Notes: a model not told the origin generated them from the letters alone. A DNA stretch of 32,322 bases from Prochlorococcus sp. AG-418-O03 (GCA_003213855.1 QCMJ01000011.1:1-32322), one strand, 5' to 3'. Shown: positions 1 through 8,977, counted from the stretch's first letter. Program-made: numbers and translations.

Positions 1-40
1 TTTTATTGAAGTTCATATCTTGTGGTTAATTAAAAATTAT

Positions 41-68
41 TTGACTATCTTTAATCTATAAGTATTAG
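41..68 (+). promoter_or_regulatory. possible promoter of gltA
   Basis: A TTGACT box at 41-46 and a TATTAG box at 63-68 are separated by 16 bases. They match the sigma-70 consensus at 5 of 6 and 4 of 6 positions and lie just upstream of the citrate synthase start at 85. In DNA this AT-rich such matches arise often by chance, so the call is tentative. The rest of 1-84 holds nothing else I can recognise. Confidence 0.3.
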
Positions 69-84
69 ATATTGAATTAAGCAA

Positions 85-1230
85 TTGGATAGTAACAAAC
101 TAATTTTAAAACCAGGATTAGAGGGTGTCCCAGTTACTAATTCTTCTATCTGTGATATTGACGGCAACAAAGGTAAATTATTGTACAGGGGGTACTCCAT
201 TGAGGAACTATCCAAAAAAAGCAGTTTTTTAGAAACTGCCTACCTATTGATTTGGGGTGAATTACCCACAGCTATCCAACTAAGAGATTTTGAACAAGAA
301 GTTCAGATGCATCGAAGGTTAAGTTTTAGAGTCAGAGATATGATGAAATGTTTCCCTGCGACAGGTCATCCTATGGATGCTCTTCAGTCTAGTGCGGCTT
401 CTTTGGGGCTCTTCTATTCGCGTAGAGCAATAGATGATCCTAATTACATCTACAACGCAGTCATAAGACTAATAGCAAAAATACCCACAATGATTGCTGC
501 GTTTCAACTTATTAGAAAAGGACAAGACCCCATTCAACCTAGAGATGATTTAACTTACTCATCAAATTTTCTTTACATGCTGACTGAAAAAGAACAAGAT
601 CCTATAGCTGCAAAAGTTTTTGATAGATGTTTAATTTTACATGCTGAACATAGTTTAAACGCAAGTACATTTAGCGCTAGAGTGACTGCAAGTACTCTTA
701 CAGATCCATATGCTGTAATCGCTTCTGCAGTAGGAACCCTGGCGGGTCCACTGCATGGAGGAGCAAATGAGGATGTGATTGCAATGTTAGAAGAGATTAA
801 AACCCCAGAAAATGCTGAGTCTTTTTTAGATAATGCAATAAAAAATAAAAGTAAGATAATGGGCTTCGGCCACAGAGAATATAAAGTCAAAGATCCAAGA
901 GCAATAATTCTTCAAAAACTAGCAGAAGAACTTTTTATTAGATTTGGAGCAGATGAAATGTATGAAGTTGCTAAATCACTTGAGTCAGAGGCAATACCAA
1001 GACTTGGACCTAAGGGTATATTCCCTAACGTGGATTTTTATTCTGGTCTTGTTTATAGAAAACTTGGTATTCCTCGTGATTTATTTACTCCAATTTTTGC
1101 AATTTCTAGAGTAGCTGGTTGGTTAGCTCATTGGAGAGAGCAACTTGGAGCAAATAGAATTTTCAGACCATCTCAAATCTATACAGGTTCAGCACCAAGA
1201 GATTGGATCAGCTTGGAAAATAGAGAATAA
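85..1230 (+). CDS. gltA: citrate synthase
   Basis: Condenses oxaloacetate and acetyl-CoA to citrate, the entry to the cytoplasmic citric-acid branch that supplies 2-oxoglutarate for nitrogen assimilation. The 381-residue length fits the short type I-like bacterial citrate synthases. The catalytic residues are visible: His224 in GPLHGGANE, His263 in GFGHREYKVKDP, and a likely catalytic Asp317 in FPNVDFYSG. The start is TTG; no in-frame ATG lies near the conserved N terminus, and no clear Shine-Dalgarno sequence precedes it. The gene is followed after 75 bases by ndhA on the same strand, so co-transcription is possible but not shown. Identity is secure; only the exact start is uncertain. Confidence 0.95.
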   Translation: MDSNKLILKPGLEGVPVTNSSICDIDGNKGKLLYRGYSIEELSKKSSFLETAYLLIWGELPTAIQLRDFEQEVQMHRRLSFRVRDMMKCFPATGHPMDALQSSAASLGLFYSRRAIDDPNYIYNAVIRLIAKIPTMIAAFQLIRKGQDPIQPRDDLTYSSNFLYMLTEKEQDPIAAKVFDRCLILHAEHSLNASTFSARVTASTLTDPYAVIASAVGTLAGPLHGGANEDVIAMLEEIKTPENAESFLDNAIKNKSKIMGFGHREYKVKDPRAIILQKLAEELFIRFGADEMYEVAKSLESEAIPRLGPKGIFPNVDFYSGLVYRKLGIPRDLFTPIFAISRVAGWLAHWREQLGANRIFRPSQIYTGSAPRDWISLENRE

Positions 1231-1305
1231 TATTTGCGGCTTTTCATAAAAAACACACATATTGTTTGTGAAGAGTTAATCTATTAAGTAAATAACATAA
1301 AAATT

Positions 1306-2424
1306 TTGGAATACGGATTAGATCTCGAATATAGTTTTAATGAATTCTTAAAAGGTTTTGGCCTTTCCAGCGAAATCGCTCATATAATCTGGCTCCCTCT
1401 ACCTATGCTTTTAGTTTTGGTAGCGGCAGTTGTTGGCGTTTTAGTAACAGTTTGGCTTGAAAGAAAAATATCTGCTGCTGCTCAACAAAGAATAGGTCCC
1501 GAATATGCTGGAGCGCTTGGCGTCCTCCAACCAATTGCAGATGGTCTTAAGTTACTCGTCAAAGAAGATATTATTCCTGCCAAAGCTGATGGAATTCTCT
1601 TCACTGCAGGACCTATATTAGTTCTTGTCCCAGTGATTCTGTCCTGGCTAATTGTTCCTTTTGGACAAAATCTTTTAATAAGTAACGTTGGTATTGGAAT
1701 TTTCCTATGGATCGCTTTAAGCAGTATTCAGCCAATTGGCCTTCTCATGAGCGGATACGCATCAAATAATAAGTATTCTTTATTAGGAGGTTTAAGAGCA
1801 GCGGCTCAATCAATAAGTTATGAAATTCCTTTAGCTTTATCTGTACTGGCTATCGTACTAATGACAAATTCTCTAAGTACTGTTGACATTGTCAACCAAC
1901 AAAGCGGTGCTGGAATCCTAAGTTGGAATATATGGAGACAACCAGTTGGTTTTATAGTCTTTTGGATTTGTGCTCTTGCAGAATGTGAGAGACTTCCATT
2001 TGACTTGCCCGAAGCTGAAGAAGAATTAGTTGCAGGATATCAAACTGAATATGCAGGGATGAAATTCGCATTGTTCTATCTTGGTAGTTACATTAATTTA
2101 ATCCTTTCAGCTTTACTGGTATCAATACTTTATTTAGGAGGATGGGGCTTTCCTGTTCCAGTTGAATTAATAGCTAAGTTTCTAAATTTGCCAATTAATG
2201 CACCTTTCATTCAAGTTTTCACTGCATCAATAGGAATTGTTATGACTGTATTGAAAGCATATCTTTTGGTTTTCATTGCAATATTATTGCGTTGGACTAC
2301 TCCTAGAGTAAGGATAGATCAACTATTAGATCTAGGATGGAAGTTTCTTCTTCCAATTTCTCTTGCTAATCTTTTGATAACTGCAGGATTAAAACTTGCA
2401 TTTCCTCAATTCTTTGGTGGTTAA
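1306..2424 (+). CDS. ndhA: NAD(P)H-quinone oxidoreductase (NDH-1) subunit 1, NdhA
   Basis: Membrane subunit of thylakoid NDH-1, homologous to NuoH, which joins the peripheral electron-transfer arm to the proton-pumping membrane arm and forms part of the quinone cavity. The 372-residue protein is largely hydrophobic with about eight membrane segments. The conserved loops [20 protein letters not shown] and [20 protein letters not shown], which face the quinone site, are intact. The start is TTG; the next in-frame Met is well inside the first membrane segment, so TTG is the reasonable start. It opens the ndhA-ndhI-ndhG-ndhE run, the usual cyanobacterial order. Confidence 0.96.
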   Translation: MEYGLDLEYSFNEFLKGFGLSSEIAHIIWLPLPMLLVLVAAVVGVLVTVWLERKISAAAQQRIGPEYAGALGVLQPIADGLKLLVKEDIIPAKADGILFTAGPILVLVPVILSWLIVPFGQNLLISNVGIGIFLWIALSSIQPIGLLMSGYASNNKYSLLGGLRAAAQSISYEIPLALSVLAIVLMTNSLSTVDIVNQQSGAGILSWNIWRQPVGFIVFWICALAECERLPFDLPEAEEELVAGYQTEYAGMKFALFYLGSYINLILSALLVSILYLGGWGFPVPVELIAKFLNLPINAPFIQVFTASIGIVMTVLKAYLLVFIAILLRWTTPRVRIDQLLDLGWKFLLPISLANLLITAGLKLAFPQFFGG

Positions 2425-2426
2425 AC

Positions 2427-2444
2427 TTAAGTAAAAATACTTAA
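2427..2444 (+). repeat. inverted repeat just after ndhA stop
   Basis: Perfect 7-base arms (TTAAGTA and TACTTAA) around an AAAA loop begin two bases after the ndhA stop codon. The stem is AT-only apart from one G-C pair and is not followed by a T-run, so it is a weak terminator candidate. It sits inside the ndhAIGE run and could instead mark an mRNA processing or stability point between ndhA and ndhI. Confidence 0.4.
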
Positions 2445-2492
2445 ATTCAAAATTAATCCACTAAAATAAAATAACTAAGAAAATTCTTCAAA

Positions 2493-3119
2493 ATGAAAAA
2501 TTTCCTTCATCAAATAAATAGCTATATCAAAGAAGCATATAATGCTGGCAAATATTTATATGATGGCTTATCAGTAACTTTTGATCATCTTCGAAGAAGA
2601 CCTGTTACTGTTCAATATCCATATGAAAAATTAATACCTTCTGAAAGATATAGAGGAAGGATACATTATGAATTTGATAAATGTATTGCTTGTGAAGTTT
2701 GCGTGAGAGTTTGTCCCATAAATTTACCAGTAGTTGATTGGGTAATGAATAAAGAAACCAAAAAAAAGGAACTTAGAAATTATTCTATAGATTTTGGAGT
2801 TTGTATATTTTGCGGAAATTGTGTTGAATATTGTCCAACTAATTGTTTATCAATGACCGAAGAATATGAATTAGCTACTTTTGACAGACACAATCTAAAT
2901 TTTGATAATGTTGCACTTGGTAGACTACCCACAAATGTTACAACAGATCCTTCAGTTAAACCTCTAAGAGAACTTGCCTATCTTCCTAAAGGTGTCATGG
3001 ACCCTCATGAAATTCCAGATTCAGATACTAGAGTTGGTAAATTACCTGAAGAAGTCTATGATTGGATAAGACCAGAATCCAATGAAAATAAAGATAAAGT
3101 TTCTAATCCAAACAATTAA
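2493..3119 (+). CDS. ndhI: NDH-1 subunit I, 2x[4Fe-4S] protein NdhI
   Basis: Iron-sulfur subunit of the NDH-1 peripheral arm that carries electrons toward the quinone site. In cyanobacteria the arm accepts electrons from ferredoxin. Two complete [4Fe-4S] ligand sets are present: Cys64, Cys67, Cys70, Cys74 and Cys104, Cys107, Cys110, Cys114, each followed by proline. The 208-residue length is typical of cyanobacterial NdhI, which has an N-terminal amphipathic stretch and a longer C-terminal tail than NuoI. The start is ATG, 68 bases after ndhA and 13 bases before ndhG. Confidence 0.97.
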   Translation: MKNFLHQINSYIKEAYNAGKYLYDGLSVTFDHLRRRPVTVQYPYEKLIPSERYRGRIHYEFDKCIACEVCVRVCPINLPVVDWVMNKETKKKELRNYSIDFGVCIFCGNCVEYCPTNCLSMTEEYELATFDRHNLNFDNVALGRLPTNVTTDPSVKPLRELAYLPKGVMDPHEIPDSDTRVGKLPEEVYDWIRPESNENKDKVSNPNN

Positions 3120-3132
3120 TTTCCATTAATTT

Positions 3133-3732
3133 ATGTCCATTGCAATAACAACTCAAATTATTTGTTTTTCAGTTTTATCTTTAGTTATCCTTATTGGAGC
3201 ACTTGGTGTTGTATTGCTAGAAAGTATTGTTTATTCAGCCTTTCTTCTAGGAGGAGTTTTCATGAGTGTTGCGGGATTATATCTTCTTTTGAATGCAAGT
3301 TTTGTTGCTGCAGCGCAAGTTTTAGTTTATGTAGGTGCAGTTAATGTATTAATAATCTTTGCAATAATGCTAGTAAATAAAAAAGAAGATTTAAAGCCCA
3401 TCAGTGACATTAAATCGAGAAGAATAATATCAACAGCAATATGTTTAACCCTTCTAAGTCTTTTAATAAGAGTTGACTTGACTAATGTATGGAGCCTATC
3501 AAGTCCTCAAAACTCTATAGGAGAAGAATCAACTATCAGAATTGGTGAACATCTATTTAGTGATTATCTTCTCCCATTTGAAGTAGCATCAGTTTTACTT
3601 TTAATGGCAATGATTGGAGCAATTGTTTTAGCTAGAAGAGATGTAATGAGCAAGGATATTTCCACTGGATTACCTGTTGATCAAGAGTTAATTGAAAAAT
3701 CATCAGAAACATTACTTACAAATAAAAATTAA
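3133..3732 (+). CDS. ndhG: NDH-1 subunit 6, NdhG
   Basis: Membrane subunit of NDH-1, homologous to NuoJ, lying between NdhA and NdhE in the membrane arm. At 199 residues it has about five hydrophobic segments, including the conserved stretch AAAQVLVYVGAVNVLIIFAI in the third helix, whose pi-bulge is linked to proton pumping in complex I. A last membrane segment ends in AIVLARRD, followed by a soluble tail. It lies in the ndhAIGE run, 13 bases after ndhI and 15 bases before ndhE. Confidence 0.96.
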   Translation: MSIAITTQIICFSVLSLVILIGALGVVLLESIVYSAFLLGGVFMSVAGLYLLLNASFVAAAQVLVYVGAVNVLIIFAIMLVNKKEDLKPISDIKSRRIISTAICLTLLSLLIRVDLTNVWSLSSPQNSIGEESTIRIGEHLFSDYLLPFEVASVLLLMAMIGAIVLARRDVMSKDISTGLPVDQELIEKSSETLLTNKN

Positions 3733-3747
3733 CTTTTCACTTTTCTC

Positions 3748-4071
3748 ATGATGAATTTAGAATCAATTCCTATTCAAGCATTTTTAATAGTATCTTCAGC
3801 ACTATTCTGTATTGGGATTTGGGGATTATTAAATAGCAGAAATGCAGTAAGAGTTCTTATGAGCATTGAGTTAATGCTCAATGCAGTAAATATAAACTTA
3901 ATGGCGTTTTCTTCCTATGTTGACAATAATTTAATTCAAGGACAAGTTTTTACAATTTTTGTGATTACTGTTGCTGCAGCAGAAGCAGCAGTTGGATTAG
4001 CTATCTTATTATCTCTTTATAGGAATAGGGTGACTGTAGATATGGAAAGTTTTAATTTATTAAAATGGTAA
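3748..4071 (+). CDS. ndhE: NDH-1 subunit 4L, NdhE
   Basis: Small membrane subunit of NDH-1, homologous to NuoK. The 107-residue length is normal and there are three hydrophobic helices. The conserved buried glutamates appear in SIELMLNAVNIN and in AAAEAAVGLAIL. Two consecutive ATG codons offer starts at 3748 or 3751; the difference is one residue. It ends the ndhAIGE block, and NAD kinase begins 9 bases later, so the two are probably on one transcript. Confidence 0.96.
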   Translation: MMNLESIPIQAFLIVSSALFCIGIWGLLNSRNAVRVLMSIELMLNAVNINLMAFSSYVDNNLIQGQVFTIFVITVAAAEAAVGLAILLSLYRNRVTVDMESFNLLKW

Positions 4072-4080
4072 AACCACTAA

Positions 4081-4992
4081 ATGAAACTTTCATTAGTGCT
4101 TATTATATATCGTTCAGATAGTTCTATTGCTCAAGAGGCTTCTAAATTCTGTGAAGAAGTCCTCAAAGCTAAAAATATAAAATCAAAAAGAATTCAAAGT
4201 GATTTTCACAGAGATGAAATTGCAAAACATCTTTATAATCTAAAATTACAACCAAATATTGGCATAGTCCTTGGCGGAGATGGAACCTTTCTAAAATGTG
4301 CAAATGCTTTAGCTGATTACGATATTCCTTTGTTGAGCATTAATATTGGTGGTAATCTGGGTTTCCTTACACAAGAAAAAGAGTTTTTGTTTGACAAATC
4401 TTTTATTGAAATCCTTGAAAACGAAGAATATAAAATTGACTTTCGTAATAGATTAAATTGTAATATTTTTATTAATGGGACAAGTTCTGAGAAAAAGATT
4501 ATAAAAAGCTACGATGCCTTAAATGATTTTTATTTTAAATCTGTTGAAGAAGACATTTCTCCAACCAACCAAATAGAAATTGAAATAGATAACGAGAAGG
4601 TTAATGAATATAAAGGTGATGGATTAATCATTTCTACATCTACTGGTTCAACAGCCTACTCAATGGCTGCAGGGGGGCCAATAGTGCACCCAAGTATTGA
4701 TGCAATGATAATTAACCCTATATGCCCGATGAGTCTGGCTAGTAGACCAATAGTTATACCTAATACAAGTAAGGTAATCATTAAACCTGTAAAAAAAAGT
4801 AAAGGGGAAGTTAAATTATGGAGAGACGGTTCAAAATGTATGACCATTAAGGAAAATTATTATTGTGAGATCAAAAAAGGGCAATCACCCTGCAAAATAA
4901 TAAAGTTTAAAAAAAGCACAAGCTACTATAGTACCCTTATAAAAAAACTAGATTGGAAAGGTGATTTATCTCAAAAAAATTTCAAAAATTAA
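4081..4992 (+). CDS. nadK: NAD kinase
   Basis: Phosphorylates NAD to NADP, which sets the pool of the photosynthetic electron acceptor. The 303-residue protein carries the diagnostic GGDGT motif at residues 65-69 and the [13 protein letters not shown] signature of the nucleotide-binding domain. Cyanobacteria usually encode two NAD kinases; which paralog this is cannot be decided here. It follows ndhE by 9 bases and its TAA stop abuts the ATG of the next gene with no spacer, so translation of nadK and the CYTH gene is probably coupled. The placement next to NDH-1 genes ties NADP supply to the complex that recycles photosynthetic reductant. Confidence 0.93.
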   Translation: MKLSLVLIIYRSDSSIAQEASKFCEEVLKAKNIKSKRIQSDFHRDEIAKHLYNLKLQPNIGIVLGGDGTFLKCANALADYDIPLLSINIGGNLGFLTQEKEFLFDKSFIEILENEEYKIDFRNRLNCNIFINGTSSEKKIIKSYDALNDFYFKSVEEDISPTNQIEIEIDNEKVNEYKGDGLIISTSTGSTAYSMAAGGPIVHPSIDAMIINPICPMSLASRPIVIPNTSKVIIKPVKKSKGEVKLWRDGSKCMTIKENYYCEIKKGQSPCKIIKFKKSTSYYSTLIKKLDWKGDLSQKNFKN

Positions 4993-5478
4993 ATGGCCTT
5001 AGAGATAGAAAGAAGATTTCTTATAAAAAATGATAATTGGAAAGAATTCATAAATAAAAAAATTTATATTGAACAAGGATATTTATCCAAAAGTTTAGAT
5101 GGTTGGATTATTAGGGTAAGGGTTATAGGTAAAAACTCTAAAATTTCACTAAAAAAACATATCCAAGGCTTTACCAACTTTGAATTTGAATACTCCATTC
5201 CACGAAACGATGCTGAAACAATAATGTCAAATCTTTCAAATACAATTAAAAAAGATAGATACTTTCTAGAAATTGAAAAAAAATCTTGGATTATAGATTG
5301 CTTTAAAGAAAATAATTATCCACTTGAAATTGCAGAAATTGAACTTTCTAATGAAGAGGAAGATTTAATTCTTCCATCTTTCATTTCAAAAGAAATCACA
5401 GGTATGACCCATTTCTCCAATTTCAGTCTTACTAACAACCCTTTTTCAGATTGGAAAGAAAAATATTTACAACTTTAA
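4993..5478 (+). CDS. CYTH-domain protein, likely triphosphate tunnel metalloenzyme
   Basis: A 161-residue protein starting with MALEIERRFL, the EIER variant of the CYTH signature ExExK at the very N terminus. The alternating acidic and basic strands that follow fit a beta-barrel tunnel that binds triphosphates with metal ions (for example RVRVIGKNSKISLKKH, and later LEIAEIEL). Characterised short bacterial members hydrolyse inorganic triphosphate; the substrate of this protein is inferred, not seen. The ATG directly follows the nadK stop codon, and a candidate terminator follows at 5492. It is probably the last gene of the ndh-nadK run. Confidence 0.85.
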   Translation: MALEIERRFLIKNDNWKEFINKKIYIEQGYLSKSLDGWIIRVRVIGKNSKISLKKHIQGFTNFEFEYSIPRNDAETIMSNLSNTIKKDRYFLEIEKKSWIIDCFKENNYPLEIAEIELSNEEEDLILPSFISKEITGMTHFSNFSLTNNPFSDWKEKYLQL

Positions 5479-5491
5479 AAAGTAACTAGCC

Positions 5492-5511
5492 AGAGGAACC
5501 AATCTTCCTTT
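5492..5511 (+). terminator. candidate intrinsic terminator after CYTH gene
   Basis: Arms AGAGGAA and TTCCTTT can pair over 7 bases with one G-T wobble around a CCAATC loop. They are followed by the T-rich stretch ATATTTTCTTTATATTT. The position, 14 bases after the stop of the last gene in the ndhAIGE-nadK-CYTH run, suits a terminator. The stem is short, so the strength is uncertain. Confidence 0.45.
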
Positions 5512-5555
5512 ATATTTTCTTTATATTTAAGCAAAGTATTTTTTATTTTCTTCAG

Positions 5556-5738
5556 ATGTATGGTCTTTACGACAAAGAAGGAATATTGAGATGTGTTGAT
5601 TCAGACAAGGATGCATGTATTGCATATGCTGAACTCTTCGAATTAGGTTCTACAAATTATTGTCTAATGGATTTGGCTAATGATATAAAACAGGGTAATA
5701 CTAATCTTGATCAGAGTCTGGGAGCGTACAACAATTAA
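5556..5738 (+). CDS. conserved-looking small protein, function unknown
   Basis: A 60-residue soluble acidic protein that I do not recognise as a named family. The sequence reads like a real protein: it begins MYGLYDKEGILRC, has an amphipathic region around residues 18-45, and contains three cysteines but no membrane segment. It has its own 77-base upstream gap, beginning with the candidate terminator of the previous operon. Its last 38 bases overlap the 3' end of the convergent PedR-like regulator gene, so the C-terminal codons of both proteins constrain each other. It could act with that regulator, but nothing in the sequence proves this. Confidence 0.7.
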   Translation: MYGLYDKEGILRCVDSDKDACIAYAELFELGSTNYCLMDLANDIKQGNTNLDQSLGAYNN

Positions 5739-5979
5739 ATCCATCTCTACAAATCTTTCCGTTGTCCATTGCCCAATTCAAAAGTGCTACTCTGTTTTTA
5801 GAACCAGTTTTTGTAAACATATTACTTACATGATTATCAACAGTTCTCTTACTAATAGTTAGTTTTACCGCAATTTCTTGATTTGTAAGCCCATCAGCTA
5901 CAAGATCAATGATTTCCATCTCCCTTGCTGAGAGACCCATCATATCAATGTTGTTTACTTCTTCATCAACCATTTGCAT
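5701..5979 (-). CDS. small LuxR-type HTH regulator, PedR-like
   Basis: A 92-residue protein made almost entirely of a LuxR/GerE helix-turn-helix: SAREMEIIDLVADGLTNQEI at 17-36, then the recognition helix region ISKRTVDNHVSNMF at 42-55. There is no receiver domain. The C-terminal tail carries Cys77, Cys83 and Cys84 (KICRDGFNCCTLP). Size, architecture and cysteine tail match the cyanobacterial redox-responsive regulator PedR (Synechocystis Ssl0564), whose activity depends on a conserved cysteine and thioredoxin. The orthology is from memory and not checked by search. It is divergent from metF and overlaps the small gene at 5556-5738 by 38 bases, tail to tail. Confidence 0.85.
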   Translation of the reverse strand: MQMVDEEVNNIDMMGLSAREMEIIDLVADGLTNQEIAVKLTISKRTVDNHVSNMFTKTGSKNRVALLNWAMDNGKICRDGFNCCTLPDSDQD

Positions 5980-6056
5980 TTAAACAGTTCCTTTTTTATA
6001 TTAATTGAGTTTAGCAATCTCAGTACACTTGTTAACCAATTAGGAAACAAAAGCAA

Positions 6057-6947
6057 TTGAAATCAAAACTTCAGCAGACTTTAGAAAAAAGATCTAAGGT
6101 AATAACGGCAGAGTTAATGCCGCCAAGAGGTGGAAGCCCCGTAAGATCTCTTAAGATAGCACAACTTTTGAAAGATAAGGTACATGCTGTTAACATTACC
6201 GATGGAAGCAGAGCTGTAATGAGAATGTGCAGCTTGGCAATGTCCAAACTATTACTGGAAAATGGGATAGAACCAGTAATGCAAATTTCTTGCAGAGATC
6301 GTAATAAAATTGCTTTACAATCAGACATTCTGGGAGCAAATGCTTTAGGAATTAAAAACATCTTATGCATTACCGGTGATTCGGTAAAAGCTGGGGATCA
6401 ACAAGATGCCAAGGCCGTACATGAGTTTGAGTCAGTTAGATTGCTTCAACAAATTCAGGCTTTCAATAAAGGAATTGATCCTACTCTAAAAGAACTTTCC
6501 GATAAAAAAACATTTATTTTTGCAGGTGCTGCAGCTGATCCAAATTGCAGAAATAAAATAAGTTTAGAAAATAGATTGAGAAAGAAAAAAGAGGCTGGAG
6601 CTGGATTTATACAAACTCAAATGGTTATGGAAAAAAAGATTTTGATAGAGTTTTGTGAAAAAATTAGCAAGCCTCTCGAAATTCCAGTAATTGCAGGTGT
6701 ATTCCTATTAAAGTCTTACAAAAACGCTCTCTTTATAAACAAATACGTTCCAGGCGCAAACATCCCTGAAAATATCATAAATCGTCTTAAAGATGCTAAA
6801 GACCCATTACAAGAAGGTATTCAAATTGCATCTGAACAAGCTCATGATTTTATTAATATCGCAAATGGTGTTCATCTAATGGCCGTAAAAGCAGAGCATT
6901 TAATTCCTGAGATTATTGAAAAAGCTAATCTTAGTCTGGAATATTAA
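6057..6947 (+). CDS. metF: methylenetetrahydrofolate reductase
   Basis: Reduces 5,10-methylene-tetrahydrofolate to 5-methyl-tetrahydrofolate for methionine synthesis, using FAD in a TIM-barrel fold. The 296-residue length is normal for bacterial MetF. Seen are the N-terminal strand VITAELMPPRGG with the likely catalytic Glu19, AVNITDGSRA on the folate side, and the flavin-side ILCITGDSVKAGDQ. The start is TTG, the first in-frame start before the conserved region. Its last 17 bases overlap the 3' end of the convergent nucleotidyltransferase gene. It shares a 77-base divergent gap with the PedR-like gene. Confidence 0.92.
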   Translation: MKSKLQQTLEKRSKVITAELMPPRGGSPVRSLKIAQLLKDKVHAVNITDGSRAVMRMCSLAMSKLLLENGIEPVMQISCRDRNKIALQSDILGANALGIKNILCITGDSVKAGDQQDAKAVHEFESVRLLQQIQAFNKGIDPTLKELSDKKTFIFAGAAADPNCRNKISLENRLRKKKEAGAGFIQTQMVMEKKILIEFCEKISKPLEIPVIAGVFLLKSYKNALFINKYVPGANIPENIINRLKDAKDPLQEGIQIASEQAHDFINIANGVHLMAVKAEHLIPEIIEKANLSLEY

Positions 6948-8109
6948 TCAAATCAGTACCTAATAATTCTGCCATAGCTTTCTGCTGAGGGGATGGCTCA
7001 GTCAAATCAGATCTTCTTGAATCTGCTATTAACCAATCTAAAGATGCATCTTGCAAATCAAAATGATCTCCATTTTTCCCAACACAATATTTACCAAACA
7101 CTAACTTATCCATAAGTCTTACACCTTTACCAATTTTTGAATAATCAAAAATAATTGAGTTATCTATAGTTGCGCCCTCGCAAATGCAACAACTTGGTCC
7201 GATCATGGAAGGTCCAATAATAGTTGCTCCATCCTCGATCCTAGTCATGCCTCCTATATAAACCGGCCCTTTAATATTAACCTTTTCCCAATTAGCCGCT
7301 ACATTTAAACCGGTAAAAACTCCTGGTTTTATTTCCTTACCAGGTATTTGCACTTGTCTTACCTTACCTTGCAATACATTTCTAATAGCACTCCAATAAT
7401 CAGGAACTTTTCCAATATCTACCCATTCAAAATCCATTGGTAATGCAAAAAATGGTAAATCCATTTCAACAAGTTTAGGGAAAAGATCAGCTCCAATATC
7501 AAATTTCTCTGCTGAAGGTATGTAATTAAAAATTTCGGGTTCGAAAAGATAAATTCCTGTATTTATAGAGTCACTTAAAGCTTGATCAACTGTTGGCTTT
7601 TCCTGAAAAGCCTTTATTCGGCCATTTTCATCAGAAACTACAACACCGTAACTTGATACTTGATCTTTAACTACCTTCTTTGTTATTAAGCTTGCAATAG
7701 CTCCTTTCTGCTTATGTTTTTTAACAGCTTGGGTTAAATCTAAATCAACTAAAGCATCACCACATAAAACAACAAAAGTTTCATCAAAGAAATTTTGAAA
7801 ATCCTGAATCTTTTTTAATCCTCCTGCTGATCCCAAAGCATCACCTATTAATTCTCCATCTTCAATTCTTCCCTCAAAACTATAAGCAATTTCTACTCCA
7901 AATCTTTGCCCATCCCGAAAATAATTTTCAATTTCTTCAGCCAGATGAGAAACATTTACCATTATTTCCTTAAAATTATGTTCTCTTAAAAGTTCCAAGA
8001 GAAACTCCATAACAGGTTTTTGCAAAATCGGAATCATCGGTTTCGGAATAACATGCGTAATAGGCTGAACACGTGTGCCTTTACCTGCCGCAAGTATCAT
8101 TGCCTTCAT
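6931..8109 (-). CDS. sugar-phosphate nucleotidyltransferase with left-handed beta-helix domain
   Basis: Probably transfers a nucleotide to a sugar 1-phosphate (mannose-1-phosphate guanylyltransferase or glucose-1-phosphate thymidylyltransferase type) to make an activated sugar for cell-wall or polysaccharide synthesis. The start chosen, at 8109, gives 392 residues beginning MKAMILAAGKGTR, the nucleotide-binding signature. A longer in-frame reading to 8178 would add 23 unlikely residues and overlap scpA. Residues of about 1-235 form the Rossmann-like transferase domain (KPMIPIL, FDIGADLFP, WVDIGK). The C-terminal third has hexapeptide-like repeats (GPVYIGGMTRIEDGATIIGP). The exact sugar cannot be read from the sequence. 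It lies 46 bases downstream of scpA on the same strand. Confidence 0.87.
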   Translation of the reverse strand: MKAMILAAGKGTRVQPITHVIPKPMIPILQKPVMEFLLELLREHNFKEIMVNVSHLAEEIENYFRDGQRFGVEIAYSFEGRIEDGELIGDALGSAGGLKKIQDFQNFFDETFVVLCGDALVDLDLTQAVKKHKQKGAIASLITKKVVKDQVSSYGVVVSDENGRIKAFQEKPTVDQALSDSINTGIYLFEPEIFNYIPSAEKFDIGADLFPKLVEMDLPFFALPMDFEWVDIGKVPDYWSAIRNVLQGKVRQVQIPGKEIKPGVFTGLNVAANWEKVNIKGPVYIGGMTRIEDGATIIGPSMIGPSCCICEGATIDNSIIFDYSKIGKGVRLMDKLVFGKYCVGKNGDHFDLQDASLDWLIADSRRSDLTEPSPQQKAMAELLGTDLINIPD

Positions 8110-8155
8110 AAATTCAAAACCATTTTTTAAATTATACGTTATTACTATGAAGCTT

Positions 8156-8977
8156 CTAAGCAGCCGAGGAAGAGGCATTACTTACCTCAAGATTTTCTAT
8201 AGGTAATTGAGCTAAACCGCCATCAGGAATTATTCTTTTAATTTGAATTGGGCCATATAAGGAATTAATTTGTTTAATTTCAATTTTGTTTTCAGATGAT
8301 AAAAATAACAAAGCCCAAAAAACTCCCAAACGATCTTTATCTAAATCATTTTTTACTACTGTTTGCCATTTCTTGACTAAATATTCAAAATCTGTCCATT
8401 GCAATGCTTTTTCCCATCCTTCAATAAATTTCCCTAATGCTTTAGTAGTTTCTGGAAGTTTCTCGCGATGCGCTAATGACTTTACTTGAGAAATTAAAGC
8501 CTTATCAGAATATTTTTTATTTCTTTTTCTCTTCATGAGCAGCAGATCTTGGGTTTCGATAACTTCTGCTATGGACTCTAACTGACTTACAAGTTCACCC
8601 AATGTAGTTGTACGTTTAAGAATTGGTTGTGCAATTGATCTTCTCCTTAGATATTTTTCAGGATATTTTGGAATATCAAATTCTTTATCAATCCAATCTT
8701 GATCGTCCAAATCAAATTCATCTTCAAAATCGGAAGAATTTTCTTTGAAAACATCAGATTCCAAAACCTGAGCCTTTAGATTAACTAGTACGGAAGCGGC
8801 AAAAAATGCTTCGCTGGTCTCAGCTAAATCCTTATGATATGAGATTTGACTATTTGAAGATTGATTAAAAGTATGTGAGTATTGCTCTAAAAAACTATCA
8901 ATTACACTTATTACATCAATATCCCATGGATCAAGCTCACCTTTCCCTGCGGCGTCTTGAAGAAACTTAATCAACAA
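8156..8977 (-). CDS. scpA: segregation and condensation protein A
   Basis: Kleisin subunit that bridges SMC in the chromosome-condensing complex. The N terminus LIKFLQDAAGKGELDPWDID matches the ScpA SMC-neck-binding region, and the middle is acidic and flexible (EDEFDLDDQDW). The C-terminal winged-helix region includes GVFWALLFLSSENKIEIKQ. The 273-residue length is typical. The first available standard start is TTG at 8977. In-frame reading continues upstream through Asp-Arg-Gln-Gln-Leu-Gly-Pro-Arg, which resembles the usual family N terminus, so the true start may lie further up on a rare codon. ScpB is not in the window. Confidence 0.85.
   Translation of the reverse strand: MLIKFLQDAAGKGELDPWDIDVISVIDSFLEQYSHTFNQSSNSQISYHKDLAETSEAFFAASVLVNLKAQVLESDVFKENSSDFEDEFDLDDQDWIDKEFDIPKYPEKYLRRRSIAQPILKRTTTLGELVSQLESIAEVIETQDLLLMKRKRNKKYSDKALISQVKSLAHREKLPETTKALGKFIEGWEKALQWTDFEYLVKKWQTVVKNDLDKDRLGVFWALLFLSSENKIEIKQINSLYGPIQIKRIIPDGGLAQLPIENLEVSNASSSAA

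Noticed and set aside
1245..1275. Possible terminator after gltA (CACACA...TTTGTG)
   Set aside because: Only four paired bases before a mismatch, and no T-run follows.
6040..6050. GGAAACA motif resembling the loop of Yfr2-type small RNAs
   Set aside because: There is a single short match with no surrounding stem or second copy; the gap before metF is too short to hold such an RNA plus promoter convincingly.
6931..8178. Long start for the nucleotidyltransferase at 8178
   Set aside because: The extra 23 residues overlap scpA and precede a perfect family N terminus at 8109.
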